Part shown: piece by piece, positions 55,101-62,856 of the stretch
Numbering within the stretch: the stretch's first letter is position 1
Layout: each line of letters starts with the position of its first letter
NCBI GenBank assembly: GCA_014584695.1
Contig: JACTMI010000010.1
Span: 1 to 64,000, forward strand
Direction of reading: 5' to 3'
Source of the DNA: Acidobacteriota bacterium
GTDB taxonomy: Bacteria; Acidobacteriota; Thermoanaerobaculia; Multivoradales; JAGPDF01
DNA length: 64,000 nucleotides
Program-made: the position numbers and the translations under genes
Notes under the pieces: model-generated
Told to the model about the DNA's origin: nothing
The model's database searches: none
The model's input: only the letters and a program-made list of their open reading frames with translations

Positions 55101-57712
55101 ATCAGGGGGTGGCAGCAGCCTGGGATCCTTCGGCGCCCCCGGAAGGCGCGTGGGTGGTGGCCTGGAGCCAGTACGCCATGGACGGCACCGACGCCCCCGT
55201 CATGCTCCGCAGAATCGCGGCGGACGGCACCGTGCTGGGCGGCGCGCCGACGCGGCTCTCGGACGACTTCGATCCGGTCAACGGCGTCTACGACCTCCTG
55301 CCCACGCTGGCCGTGACCGGTTCCGGGGAGATCCGCGCCTTCGCCATGAGCTTCGATCCCGAGAGCGGTGCCGAGGAGGTCGGAATGCTGCGCGCCGACG
55401 GCGAAGGCAACCGCCTCGGCAGCCGGGTTTTCCTCACCCCGCCCGACGGCTGGAGGATCGACCGCCCCCACGTGGCGAACGAAGGCAGCGAGCAAGCGGT
55501 CGTCTTCCGGGATTCGACCCACGGCACGCTGGAGGTCTCCGCGGTCGCGGTCGACGTGCTCGGTGCCGCAGGGCCGCAGGTCTGGGTCACCGCCGGTCAC
55601 TCGAGGGCCGGCGCGGCCGGAATCCCGCCGGCCGGGCTGGCACCGCTCGGCTCCGGATTCGTGGCTCTCTGGTCCGATCACCCCACTTCCGATCCGAATA
55701 GCCCACCGCAGTTCTATGGCCAGATCGTCGATGGCACGGGCGGCACCGTGGCATCGCTCGCCCCGCTGGCGGCCAGTCCGAGTTTTGGACTGCCGGCCCT
55801 GGTGACGGTGGGGGGCGAGTTCGCCGTGGCTTGGCGGCCAGCGACCGGCGGCGTCGCCTTCGCCCGCTTCGACGGCATGGGGAACCCGATCGTCGGGGAG
55901 GTCCAAGTGGCCACCGTGGGCATGCAGCCCACCGCGGTCGGCTTCGACGGCGAGCGCTACGGCGTCGTCTTCCGTCGCGGCTCCCCGGATGCCTGGTGGT
56001 TCGTGCCGGTCTGGCCGGACGGTACCGTCGCCGGCACCGAGCGCTCGCTCTTCGCGCCGACCGCCGGGCAGCCGCCCGTCCTGCTCTGGGTCGGCAACGG
56101 CTGGGCGCTGGTCTGGCGCGGCAGCGACTCGCTGCTCTACTACGGCCTCTTCGACCGCGACGGCGGCGTCCTGGTGCCGGCGCTCCCGCTCACCGGCCCG
56201 CGCATGAACTCGGCGCGCAACCAGTTCAGCGCGTCGTTCGACGGCAGCCGGATCCTGGTCGCCTGGTCCGATCATCCGGGGGCCGATCCGCCGGCGACGG
56301 ACATCTACTTCACGATCTTCGAGCTCGACGGCTCGATCGTCGTGGCGCCTACCATCGCCATCGGCACGGTCGCGCGCGAGAGCTCGCCCCAAGTCGTCTG
56401 GCGAGACGGCGCGTTTCATCTCTTCTTTTCCGGAGGCATCGCGGGGTGGGTCCACGAGGTGGAGATCCAGTCGGACGGCACCCTGGTCCCGGGCGAGCGC
56501 CACTGGACGAACCGCGGCGGTCCGGCGGCGGTCGCGAGCAATGGCGCCGTGACGGCGCTGGTCTGGGGTCAGGGCGAGCTCTACCTGATGACCGACGCCT
56601 GCCTCGAGGACGCTACCGCGCCACCTTGCCCCGACCTGGGAGTCTCCTCGGTCGGCCACCAGGTCCACCTCGCCTGGTCCGGCGGCGACGACCCCGAGTC
56701 CGGGCACTGGCGCACCTTGCTCTACCGCGGCGAGGCGAGCCAGCCGGGCAGCGAGCGGAGCCTGGCCGAGCTGTTCGCCTCGACGGACCACTTCGACGAC
56801 GGCGGGTTCACCGCCGGCACCACCCACACGTATCAGGTGCTCGCCATCAACGGCGCCTTCCGCAGCTCGGAGAGCTGCCCGCTGCTCTCCTACTCGACCC
56901 TGCGCGGCGACGCCAACGGCGACGGGATTCTCGACCCCGCCGACGTCTTCTACCTGATCCACCACCTGCTCGCCGGCGGTCCGCCGCCGCGCGGTGACGC
57001 CGACGCCAATGGCTCCGGCGGGGTGACGGTCGCCGACGTCTTCTACCTCGTCAACTACTTCTATGCCGGCGGCCCGGCACCGGTCTGGAGTGGCGAGACC
57101 AGGTACCTCGCGGCGGTCTCGGGTTCACTCGCGGCCACCGCGACGGCAACCGACAGGGCCCTCGCCGGCGAGCTCTCGCGCGACGCGCCTGCGCCTCCGG
57201 CCTCCGTGCTCCGGATCGGCAAGGGCACCTCGACGCCGGGCGGTACATTGGCTCTCCCGGTCCACCTGCTCGACGCGACGGGCACCCCGCTCGGCGAGGA
57301 ACGCCGGTCGGGAGCGCGCATCCAGTCGCTCGCCCTGCAGGTGGTTGCGCTGCCGTCCTCCGCAGTGGCCTCGATCGAGCTGCGCCGCGCCGGTGCGACG
57401 CTCCGCTACGAGCCGCTGTTCGAGTCGAGACCCACGACGTCCTCTGGAGCGGCGCTGGTTGCCACCTTCGACGAGGCGCTCGCGCCGCTGCCGATCCCCG
57501 CCAGCAACCCGGCCTGGGGCCGCCCGGGTCCCGGCACCCTGGTCGCCGAGCTGGTGGTGACCCTGGCCGAAGGGACCCCCGCGGGCGGCTTCGTCGAGCT
57601 CCGGCTCGATCCCGCCGGCACCCTGCTGGCCAACCAGGCCGGCACGCTCAGCGAGAGCGCGCGCAACGGCTGGCTGACTCTGGTCGACGGGCGACTCGAG
57701 GTGCGACCGTGA
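52103..57712 (+). CDS. Giant secreted multidomain protein with dockerin-like and cohesin-like domains
   Basis: 1,869 aa; AGGAGG lies 5 nt before the ATG. Signal peptide 1-28 (ending AAALAQGG). A CSLREA-type beta-helix start follows (~30-210: YTVTALADSGPGTLRAAIEL), then a PA14-like domain (~245-335: RLTGRVQISQDGDYSFALPG). Cohesin-like domain 1 is at ~505-670 (DTVVEIPIHVRDLAHSPLG; TLTLDPVTALANQAGTIEET) and fibronectin-III 1 at ~675-757. A long series of ~45-70-aa 'WAVVWAD..DG' beta-propeller-like repeats spans ~765-1500, then fibronectin-III 2 (~1510-1595). A type-I dockerin-like pair is at ~1600-1660 (RGDANGDGILDPADVFYLIH; ADANGSGGVTVADVFYLVNY), and cohesin-like domain 2 ends the protein. GTGA overlap with the next gene. 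Confidence 0.88.
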   Translation: MRCSRTAPACPLALGLLFALLPAAALAQGGSYTVTALADSGPGTLRAAIELANADSGPSTIGFDPGLAGGTILLASPLPDLWENGTTIDGDLDGDCQPDIRIDGDALANGGMLYVHSAENLIRGLAFTRFPPCGQGGSFWLQGTATSGNALECNWIGLDLAGTALPRHCYGVKLVEGAHDNRIGPGNRITAGEADGVFVDDGNNNAFPEFVGLTPDLVAVVHPIDLVDDCAFLRIRNGATFYDSGGHPFTENIGLRLTGRVQISQDGDYSFALPGLDDAARLFVLDETLVDWPGGGTPPPAVKHLAAGDHAFRLDYFEGGGAATLRLEITGPQPPALTTSGNTGGCASGQVGLCGQFYQLRVPTERNRITRNAIWSNSGSGISLGWGCGPQVDDPDDLDLGPNTLLNTPVLTGVSWAQIPGSADAFNVSGTAPPGATVEVFVGEGMPDSHGEGKVYLGDGDADGNGDFSFPVEIPLGLVAPRLTATATDALGNTSEFALNFEWESGHDVVTVASGASGLPDTVVEIPIHVRDLAHSPLGVDRPVGERSQGFAIKVAWDPAGAVGYSDFARAGITAALTPSYETVVRSGNTASYVLHFDETTDPVPFALDAAAPGDPVAKLLLTLAPHAPAGLVTLTLDPVTALANQAGTIEETVGLGTLVLVSGGLVVESNAVRDLLAWPLSASEIHLGWNDPNAGETGFRVERSPDGASWAPIGAVGPDDLEFLDSGLAPATLYFYRLVTLLAGGDGHPSPAVATSTHAATAAHVCVRELSGPRTAIGQTAIARGPGEWAVVWADQVDGRQSDLFFQRLASGDLSALGPSVQVTATDAVSSVPVLLWNGSHYGLFWREELRGAPGPEALQNRHFFALLNPDGTKVRGDVPLPAAPGWSPFNMEHAFGWDGTHWGLFFAEWTTYPYVKLVYYRLDEDGDLVLGPLDVVTPPDSWAGQAVAWAPGPGLWGLAWNESPDWYGESEMRFQRVEASTGLPVGPVVLLGTFTGPDQGVAAAWDPSAPPEGAWVVAWSQYAMDGTDAPVMLRRIAADGTVLGGAPTRLSDDFDPVNGVYDLLPTLAVTGSGEIRAFAMSFDPESGAEEVGMLRADGEGNRLGSRVFLTPPDGWRIDRPHVANEGSEQAVVFRDSTHGTLEVSAVAVDVLGAAGPQVWVTAGHSRAGAAGIPPAGLAPLGSGFVALWSDHPTSDPNSPPQFYGQIVDGTGGTVASLAPLAASPSFGLPALVTVGGEFAVAWRPATGGVAFARFDGMGNPIVGEVQVATVGMQPTAVGFDGERYGVVFRRGSPDAWWFVPVWPDGTVAGTERSLFAPTAGQPPVLLWVGNGWALVWRGSDSLLYYGLFDRDGGVLVPALPLTGPRMNSARNQFSASFDGSRILVAWSDHPGADPPATDIYFTIFELDGSIVVAPTIAIGTVARESSPQVVWRDGAFHLFFSGGIAGWVHEVEIQSDGTLVPGERHWTNRGGPAAVASNGAVTALVWGQGELYLMTDACLEDATAPPCPDLGVSSVGHQVHLAWSGGDDPESGHWRTLLYRGEASQPGSERSLAELFASTDHFDDGGFTAGTTHTYQVLAINGAFRSSESCPLLSYSTLRGDANGDGILDPADVFYLIHHLLAGGPPPRGDADANGSGGVTVADVFYLVNYFYAGGPAPVWSGETRYLAAVSGSLAATATATDRALAGELSRDAPAPPASVLRIGKGTSTPGGTLALPVHLLDATGTPLGEERRSGARIQSLALQVVALPSSAVASIELRRAGATLRYEPLFESRPTTSSGAALVATFDEALAPLPIPASNPAWGRPGPGTLVAELVVTLAEGTPAGGFVELRLDPAGTLLANQAGTLSESARNGWLTLVDGRLEVRP

Positions 57713-58338
57713 GGCCTGCGACGCGCCGCGGTCTCCTGCTCGCCCTCGCGGGTCAGCTTGCGATCGTCAGCGTCGCCCACGGGCAGGACGAACTGAGGGT
57801 GGGAACGGGCACCGGCCTGCCGGGCGGATCGGCGAAGGTCGCGCTGCGGGTGCGCGATCTCGCCGGCACCCTGCTCGACGAGGGCGACGGGCCGGGGCTC
57901 GAGATCCAGGGCTTCGCCCTGCGCATCGAGTACCCGGCCGCCGCCATCACCTCCTGCGACTTCTTCCGGGCCGGCGTGACCTCGGGTCAGCCACCCCTGA
58001 TGAGCTCCGTTGGCCGGGGGGCCGGCTACTGTTACGTGCTGTTCGCCTTCTCCGAGACCAACGCATCGCTCACTTTCACCCTCGATCGCCCGCCGCCCGG
58101 CGACACGGTCGGCAACTTCCTCCTCGGCCTTTCGCCGGGACTCGTGCTCGGCGACGGCTTCGTCGTCAGCGCCGTGGCCTCGACGGCGATCCTGGACAAC
58201 GGCCAGGGCACGCTCTCGGAGACCCCGCAGAACGGCCATCTCGCGATCGCGGACGGCTGGGTCGAGGTCACGACGCTGGTTTTCCAGGACGGCTTCGAGT
58301 CCGGCGACCTCACCGCCTGGTCAGAGGCCCGACCCTGA
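57709..58338 (+). CDS. Small secreted cohesin-like protein with DGFESG tail
   Basis: 209 aa from a GTG overlapping the previous stop. Signal peptide RGLLLALAGQLAIVSVAHGQ. One domain resembling the two cohesin-like modules of the upstream protein: LRVGTGTGLPGGSAKVALRV, LEIQGFALRIEYPAAAITSC and AILDNGQGTLSETPQNGHLA, paralleling the 'ANQAGTLSE...G.L...DG' ending there. The tail VFQDGFESGDLTAWSEARP is shared in form with the delta-60 protein at 33442. Translational coupling suggests a partner of the large protein. The 3' end overlaps the convergent neighbour by 18 bp. Confidence 0.82.
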   Translation: MRPATRRGLLLALAGQLAIVSVAHGQDELRVGTGTGLPGGSAKVALRVRDLAGTLLDEGDGPGLEIQGFALRIEYPAAAITSCDFFRAGVTSGQPPLMSSVGRGAGYCYVLFAFSETNASLTFTLDRPPPGDTVGNFLLGLSPGLVLGDGFVVSAVASTAILDNGQGTLSETPQNGHLAIADGWVEVTTLVFQDGFESGDLTAWSEARP

Positions 58339-58971
58339 GAGGCCCCTGGCACCATCGGCGAGCTGGCGCCGGGCGGAGACTGCCGGAGGCAGCACCCACC
58401 ACTCGACCACGACCAGGTTGAGGACCCACGACAGCCAGGCGGCGGTGGCGTAAGCGGCGCCGAAGCGGAATCCGGCGGCGATGCCGAGACCGAGGTAGAC
58501 GCGGAGGGTGACCGCGGCGAAGGTGAGGGCGAAGGAGCGGAGCATCCAGGCGCGGTGGGCCACGAAGTCACGCCGCCGCGCCGCCGCGATTGCCAGGGCC
58601 GAGCTCGTCGTCCACAGCACCGCGAGGACCAGGAACCCGACCGTCGCGGCGAGCCCGCCGCGGGTATGGAACGCCAGCCAACCGCCGCTCGGCGCCGCCA
58701 GGCCGACCCCGAGCAGGTAGATGACGCCAGCGCGCCGATGCCACACCGGGTGCTTGGCGCGCAGCCCGGCGTGGAGCTGGAACGGTCCGAGCGCGAGCGC
58801 CACGGCACCCGCCAGCGCGTGGAGGACCAGCAGAGAGCGCAAGAACCCCTCGCGCGCCACCACGAAGTCGAGCGTCGAGGGCCGCAGGAGCGCCAGCGAG
58901 GCGTAGCCGGCCACGCCGACGGAAAGGGCGAGCAGCAGCCACCACCCGGAACGGCGGCGACAGCCGGTCAT
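58321..58971 (-). CDS. DUF2306-family membrane protein
   Basis: 216 aa from MTGCRRRSGWWLLLALSVGV. About six helices with LLVLHALAGAVALALGPFQL, RAKHPVWHRRAGVIYLLGVG, TVGFLVLAVLWTTSSALAIA and DFVAHRAWMLRSFALTFAAV. The conserved 'H...G......GPFQ...LR......HR..G..Y' and 'H..WM.RS...T' patterns identify DUF2306. Last gene of a four-gene operon joined entirely by 4-nt overlaps; function unknown, the His residues suggest heme or quinone interaction. Confidence 0.85.
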   Translation of the reverse strand: MTGCRRRSGWWLLLALSVGVAGYASLALLRPSTLDFVVAREGFLRSLLVLHALAGAVALALGPFQLHAGLRAKHPVWHRRAGVIYLLGVGLAAPSGGWLAFHTRGGLAATVGFLVLAVLWTTSSALAIAAARRRDFVAHRAWMLRSFALTFAAVTLRVYLGLGIAAGFRFGAAYATAAWLSWVLNLVVVEWWVLPPAVSARRQLADGARGLSGSGL

Positions 58972-59465
58972 GGCGGAGAACCCGCAGCGAGGGCCTCCTC
59001 GAGCCGCGCGACGACCCCGGCGAGATCCTCCTCGGCGTCGCCGCCGCTCGCGGCGAGCAGGAGACGTCCCGCGGCGTCGAGGAGGTAGACGTTCACCCGA
59101 TCGGGCTCGAACCCGAAGCGGCGCGCGAGCGCGCCGTGCCAATCCAGCAGGACCGCGGGGCTGTCGCGAAAGGCGCGACGGACCAGCGGGCGCGCCACCG
59201 CCGGAACGTCCGCGAGATGCGCGACGTCGATCAGGCGCAGCGCCGGCTCGAGGCCCACCAGGCGCCGCGACCAGCGCTTCGAAAAGCGCGAGCCGCCGCG
59301 GTCGCTGACCACGAGGAGCCGCGGCGGCAACCCCGGCTGCTCCGCGCCGAGCGCCACGCGTCGACCGCTCGAGTCACTCAGCTCGATCGGCGGCGGCTGG
59401 GCTGTGCCCGCCGCGCTGGCCGCCAGCAGCGCCAACAGCGCGGCGCCTCGCGCGGCCGCGCTCAC
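58968..59465 (-). CDS. Exported thioredoxin-fold-like protein
   Basis: 165 aa from a GTG overlapping the wHTH stop (GTGA). Signal peptide (ALLALLAASAAGTAQ). The domain has IELSDSSGRRVALGAEQPGL, RLLVVSDRGGSRFSKRWSRR, LIDVAHLADVPAVARPLVRR and LLDWHGALARRFGFEPDRVN with VYLLDAAGRLLLAASGG, resembling peroxiredoxin/thioredoxin-like periplasmic proteins. The usual CxxC is absent. The following gene start overlaps by 4 nt. Function unknown. Confidence 0.7.
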   Translation of the reverse strand: MSAAARGAALLALLAASAAGTAQPPPIELSDSSGRRVALGAEQPGLPPRLLVVSDRGGSRFSKRWSRRLVGLEPALRLIDVAHLADVPAVARPLVRRAFRDSPAVLLDWHGALARRFGFEPDRVNVYLLDAAGRLLLAASGGDAEEDLAGVVARLEEALAAGSPP

Positions 59466-59767
59466 GGCTCCCCCCGCACCATCGACTCGAGTGTCGCGAG
59501 GTGGCGGTCGAGCGCACGCATGCCCGCCTCCGTGATCTCGTAGTCGGTGGTCGGCTTGTCCTCGCGAAAGTACTTGCGCTCTCGGACGTAACCGGCGTCG
59601 CGCAGCTTCTTCATGTGGGCGCCCAAGTTGCCGTCACTCGCCCCGAGCCGCTCTTTCAGGTGCGGGAATGGAGCTCGACCGCTCATCGCGAGGAGGGTCA
59701 TGGCGGCGAACCGGAGCCTCCCCTGGAGCAGCGGGTCGAGGCGGCGATGGTCGTAGAGATCGCTCAT
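59462..59767 (-). CDS. Winged-helix transcriptional regulator (HTH_34-like), second copy
   Basis: 101 aa from MSDLYDHRRLDPLLQGRLRF. The HTH includes FPHLKERLGASDGNLGAHMK, KLRDAGYVRERKYFREDKPT and TDYEITEAGMRALDRHLATL, i.e. the same fold and DGNLG/HGNLG recognition helix as the regulator at 41816. Coupled by ATGA to the membrane-protein gene upstream and by GTGA to the thioredoxin-like gene. Likely binds the inverted repeats at 60372-60393. Confidence 0.88.
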   Translation of the reverse strand: MSDLYDHRRLDPLLQGRLRFAAMTLLAMSGRAPFPHLKERLGASDGNLGAHMKKLRDAGYVRERKYFREDKPTTDYEITEAGMRALDRHLATLESMVRGEP

Positions 59768-60369
59768 CCAGCGTCGGCGCGTCGGGCCGCCACGCGGGCC
59801 GCCGTCAGCGGCGCGATCAGCCAGGCCAGCATGGCCGCGGCGAAGACCAGCTGGCGCAGCGGCGGCGCCACCGCGAACAGTGCCAGCGACGTCGCCCACC
59901 AGCAGGCTCCGAGCCACGCCACCCAGGCCATCCGCACCAGCGCGCTGCTCGCCAGGTAGGTGGCGCCGAGGAGCCCGGCCACGATGGCCGGGATCACCGT
60001 CGCGGGCAGCGCGCCGGCGAAGTAGCCGCCGAAACCGATCAGCGTCATCGTTCCGAGCGCCGCCAGCCAGAGGGTCCCGAGCACCCGCTGGGCGAAGAGT
60101 TGCGGCGGCGCCCCGACCGGCCGCTGCGAGAGCCGCCACAGCGTGTAGACCCACGCGCTCGCGATCACGGCGAGCCAGGTCCAGGCGCTGTCGAGAGTCG
60201 GCGTCAGGTAGCTCGAGACCGAGGCCGCCACGGTCAAGAGCCCCCAAGCGATGAGCGGAACGACATCGACGCGCGCGGCCCGTTGGCTGGCCTCGACGGC
60301 CCGCCGGACGAAAGCGACATCCTGCTCGAGCTCGGCCTGGCTCATGGCTCCCCCGGTGTTCCCAGTCAT
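59764..60369 (-). CDS. Multi-pass membrane protein paired with winged-helix regulator, second copy
   Basis: 201 aa (or 193 aa from the ATG at 60345, MSQAELEQDVAFVRRAVEAS). A cytoplasmic N-terminal helix precedes VDVVPLIAWGLLTVAASVSS, TWLAVIASAWVYTLWRLSQR, LGTLWLAALGTMTLIGFGGY, VIPAIVAGLLGATYLASSAL, WVAWLGACWWATSLALFAVA and a last helix. Overall layout equals the protein at 42087: amphipathic N-terminus, then helices, followed by an HTH_34 gene. No family name recognised. Confidence 0.75.
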   Translation of the reverse strand: MTGNTGGAMSQAELEQDVAFVRRAVEASQRAARVDVVPLIAWGLLTVAASVSSYLTPTLDSAWTWLAVIASAWVYTLWRLSQRPVGAPPQLFAQRVLGTLWLAALGTMTLIGFGGYFAGALPATVIPAIVAGLLGATYLASSALVRMAWVAWLGACWWATSLALFAVAPPLRQLVFAAAMLAWLIAPLTAARVAARRADAG

Positions 60370-60371
60370 GA

Positions 60372-60412
60372 ACTCTACAAACTAGAGTACTCTGTGATTG
60401 GGCGGATGTCAA
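60372..60412 (-). promoter_or_regulatory. Consensus promoter with nested inverted repeats
   Basis: Minus strand: perfect TTGACA (60407-60412), 17-bp spacer, TACTCT (60384-60389). Palindrome AGAGTACTCT (60384-60393) covers the -10, and ACTCTA-N5-TAGAGT (60372-60388) overlaps it downstream. The transcription start would lie just before the ATG at 60369. This is a strong candidate operator for the wHTH in the operon. Confidence 0.8.
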
Positions 60413-60435
60413 TTCTCGACGGTACCTCTGCGGCC

Positions 60436-61596
60436 TCAGATCGGCGACCTGGCGGCGTGACGGGATAGCAGCTCGCGGTAGAGCTGGGCCAGCGTAGCCG
60501 CGCTGCCGGCCGCGGACCACGAGCGCGCCAGCTCGCGCGCCTCGGCACCGAGCCGGCGCCGCAGCCCCTGGTCATTCAGCAGCCGGACCAGTGCGGCGGC
60601 GAACTCGGGCTCGCTAGCCCGGGGAACGAGGGCGCCGCGCTCGCAGGCGAGCAAGTCGCGCGTGCCCCGCTCGGCCAGCGCGACGACCGGCACGCCGAGC
60701 GACATCGCCTCGAGCAGCACCAATCCCTGTGTCTCGGTGCGGGAGGAGAAAGCGAACAGATCGGCGGCGAGATAGACGTCGGCCAGCTCCGTGCGACGAT
60801 CGAGATATCCCAGCCAGAGGGTTCGCCCCGCCAAGCCGAGGTCCATCGCGAGCTGCTGGAGGCTCGCCTTCGCCGGGCCCTCCCCCGCCACCACCAGCAA
60901 GATCTCGGGCACCTCGCGCCAGGCGAGCGCGACCGCTCGCAGCAGGAAGGCGAGGTTCTTCTCGTGCGCGACCCGACCGACGTGGACCACCACCGGCCGA
61001 TCGACGGGGATGCCGTGCCGAGCCCGGAACCGTCCGCCATCCCCTCCCCCCAGGTCGTCGGTCGCGATGCCGGTGGCGATCACCGTCCGTGGCGTACCGA
61101 TACCGTAGCCGGCGAGCACCTCGGCCATCTCGCACGACGGCACCACCAGGTGATCGACGGCGCGCCCGATGCGCACCGCGAGGTAGCGGGCGCATGCCCG
61201 TGCCGCGAAGCGCGGCAGCAAGGGGACGTAGTGCTCGAAGTAGTTCTCGAAGTCCGTGTGCCAGGTCTCCACCAGCGGGACTCCCAGCTCGCGCGCCACC
61301 CGCACTCCGGCGGCGTGCGCGGCGAAGGGCGTGTGGACGTGGATCAGGTCGAAGACCTCCCGCCGCGCCGCGGCGGCGAACCGGCGCGGCCGGACGAAGC
61401 GATCCTCGCGGTCGAACGGGATCACCCGGCCTGGCAGACGGGTGACGCCGGGCTCCGCCGCCTCGGCGCTGTAGCGCGGGGCGACCAGCGGCGTCGCGAC
61501 GCCGAGCGCCGCCAGCTCCCGGCGGAAGACATCGATCGAGGTCGAGACGCCGTTGACCCGCGGCGCCGCCACGTCCGAGAGGAAGAGCGCCCGCAC
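60436..61596 (-). CDS. Glycosyltransferase family 4
   Basis: 386 aa. GT-B fold: N-terminal RALFLSDVAAPRVNGVSTSI, then LIHVHTPFAAHAAGVRVARE and ETWHTDFENYFEHYVPLLPR (the HTDFE..Y segment seen in lipid-linked GT4 enzymes such as diacylglycerol glucosyltransferases). C-terminal: VVVHVGRVAHEKNLAFLLRA, LVVAGEGPAKASLQQL and SSRTETQGLVLLEAMSLGVP with the E-x7-E motif. Predicted to glycosylate a lipid acceptor from a nucleotide sugar. Follows the PAP2 gene by 1 nt, so it is the last gene of the lipid operon. Confidence 0.9.
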   Translation of the reverse strand: MRALFLSDVAAPRVNGVSTSIDVFRRELAALGVATPLVAPRYSAEAAEPGVTRLPGRVIPFDREDRFVRPRRFAAAARREVFDLIHVHTPFAAHAAGVRVARELGVPLVETWHTDFENYFEHYVPLLPRFAARACARYLAVRIGRAVDHLVVPSCEMAEVLAGYGIGTPRTVIATGIATDDLGGGDGGRFRARHGIPVDRPVVVHVGRVAHEKNLAFLLRAVALAWREVPEILLVVAGEGPAKASLQQLAMDLGLAGRTLWLGYLDRRTELADVYLAADLFAFSSRTETQGLVLLEAMSLGVPVVALAERGTRDLLACERGALVPRASEPEFAAALVRLLNDQGLRRRLGAEARELARSWSAAGSAATLAQLYRELLSRHAARSPI

Positions 61597-61597
61597 T

Positions 61598-62158
61598 TCA
61601 GGAGACGGCGAGCACGACGGCGGCGAGCAGGCCGCCCACCATCGCGCCAGCGGCGACGTCGCTGGGGTAGTGGAGGCCGAGGACGACGCGCGACACCGCG
61701 ATCGCCAGCGTCCACGGCACGAGCCACGACGCGACCGTGGGAGCGTGGGGGATCAGCACGACCTGGAAGGCGACCGCGTGCACGGTGTGACCCGACGGGA
61801 AGCTCCAGGGATCGAGCGGCGCGCAACCGGCGGCGATCGACTGGTCGGCGTCACAGGGGCGCGGGCGGTCGACCCATTCCTTGAGCGCCCGGCTCGCCAG
61901 CGTGGCGAGAACCGCGACCGCGCTCAGCCGAGCGACGACAGCTAGTCCCGACGAGCCCTGGTGGAGGAGGATCCCCGCCGCGAGCGCGAACCAGCACGCA
62001 CCGTCGCCCGCGCGCGACACGAAGCGAAAGAACACCAGCGCCGAGCGAGAGCCCTGCACCCGGACGGCGCGGCGGCACAGCTCCAGGTCGTGCTCGAGAA
62101 TGCGACCGACCGCGACCTGACGCCACGGCGTGCTGGCTCCCCGGCCAAGCCACCTCAT
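61598..62158 (-). CDS. PAP2-superfamily phosphatase
   Basis: 186 aa from MRWLGRGASTPWRQVAVGRI. The three PAP2 phosphatase motifs are present: KEWVDRPRP, FPSGHTVHAV and SRVVLGLHYPSDVAAGAMVG. Five to six helices. Hydrolyses lipid phosphates (phosphatidic acid, undecaprenyl diphosphate and similar). ATGA overlap with the N-acyltransferase gene upstream; the operon setting suggests removal of a phosphate from an intermediate before glycosylation. Confidence 0.92.
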   Translation of the reverse strand: MRWLGRGASTPWRQVAVGRILEHDLELCRRAVRVQGSRSALVFFRFVSRAGDGACWFALAAGILLHQGSSGLAVVARLSAVAVLATLASRALKEWVDRPRPCDADQSIAAGCAPLDPWSFPSGHTVHAVAFQVVLIPHAPTVASWLVPWTLAIAVSRVVLGLHYPSDVAAGAMVGGLLAAVVLAVS

Positions 62159-62856
62159 GCCGACACCAGCGGTTCGAGCGTTGGCCGCCCGGACCGGGCG
62201 CGCTCGCGCAACCCTAGCAGTCGCCCCTCGAGCCCGCGCGCGAGCTCGGCCGCGACGCCGTGCCGGCTGCCCAGGCGCTCGAAGGCAGCCTGGAGATCCA
62301 GGCGCAGGAGGATCCGTCGGCTGCCGCAGGCCAGCTCGCCGCGCTCGTGCCAACCGATCCGCTCGAAGCCGAGGCGACGCTCGTGGAAGTCGAGGGGCGA
62401 GTGGGGGTCGTTCTCGAACACCGTCGTCAGCAGCTGCTCCGCGCCGCGCTCCAGACCCTCGGCGAGAGCCGCCCGCATGAGCGCCAGCACGACGCGAGGG
62501 TGGCTTCGCCAAGCCCGGCGCACCATCAACCTACCGACCTCCGCGAATCGCCCTTGCCGCGTCAGACGATCGATGTCGACACCCGCCGCGAAGTGGACGC
62601 CAAAGCTTTCCGGCATCTCGATCGGCGGGTCGACCATCAGGCGCAAGACGCCAACTGCTTCGACGCCGACGCGGGCCAGCAACCAGACCACGTTCTCCAC
62701 CACTGCTGGTTCCGGCGGGATCTCGGCGTCGGCAGCCGCCAGCCATCCCTTTTCCTCGCGGAAGACCTCGTCGATCACCTCGAGCGCCGCGGCGCGTTCG
62801 TCGGCACTCCTCACCACCACGACGTTCACCCGCTTCGCGTCGCTTCTCTGGCTCAT
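62155..62856 (-). CDS. GNAT-fold N-acyltransferase (FeeM/autoinducer-synthase-like)
   Basis: 233 aa from MSQRSDAKRVNVVVVRSADE. VIDEVFREEKGWLAAADAEI (the 'VF..E' opening), VGVLRLMVDPPIEMPESFGV, DRLTRQGRFAEVGRLMVRRA and DFHERRLGFERIG match the N-acyl amino acid synthase/LuxI-like acyltransferase fold. Such enzymes transfer an acyl chain to an amine (amino acid or homoserine lactone). The RFAEVGRLMV stretch is the acyltransferase core. Coupled by ATGA on both sides. Product unknown; an acylated amino acid or aminolipid is the natural guess. Confidence 0.78.
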   Translation of the reverse strand: MSQRSDAKRVNVVVVRSADERAAALEVIDEVFREEKGWLAAADAEIPPEPAVVENVVWLLARVGVEAVGVLRLMVDPPIEMPESFGVHFAAGVDIDRLTRQGRFAEVGRLMVRRAWRSHPRVVLALMRAALAEGLERGAEQLLTTVFENDPHSPLDFHERRLGFERIGWHERGELACGSRRILLRLDLQAAFERLGSRHGVAAELARGLEGRLLGLRERARSGRPTLEPLVSA

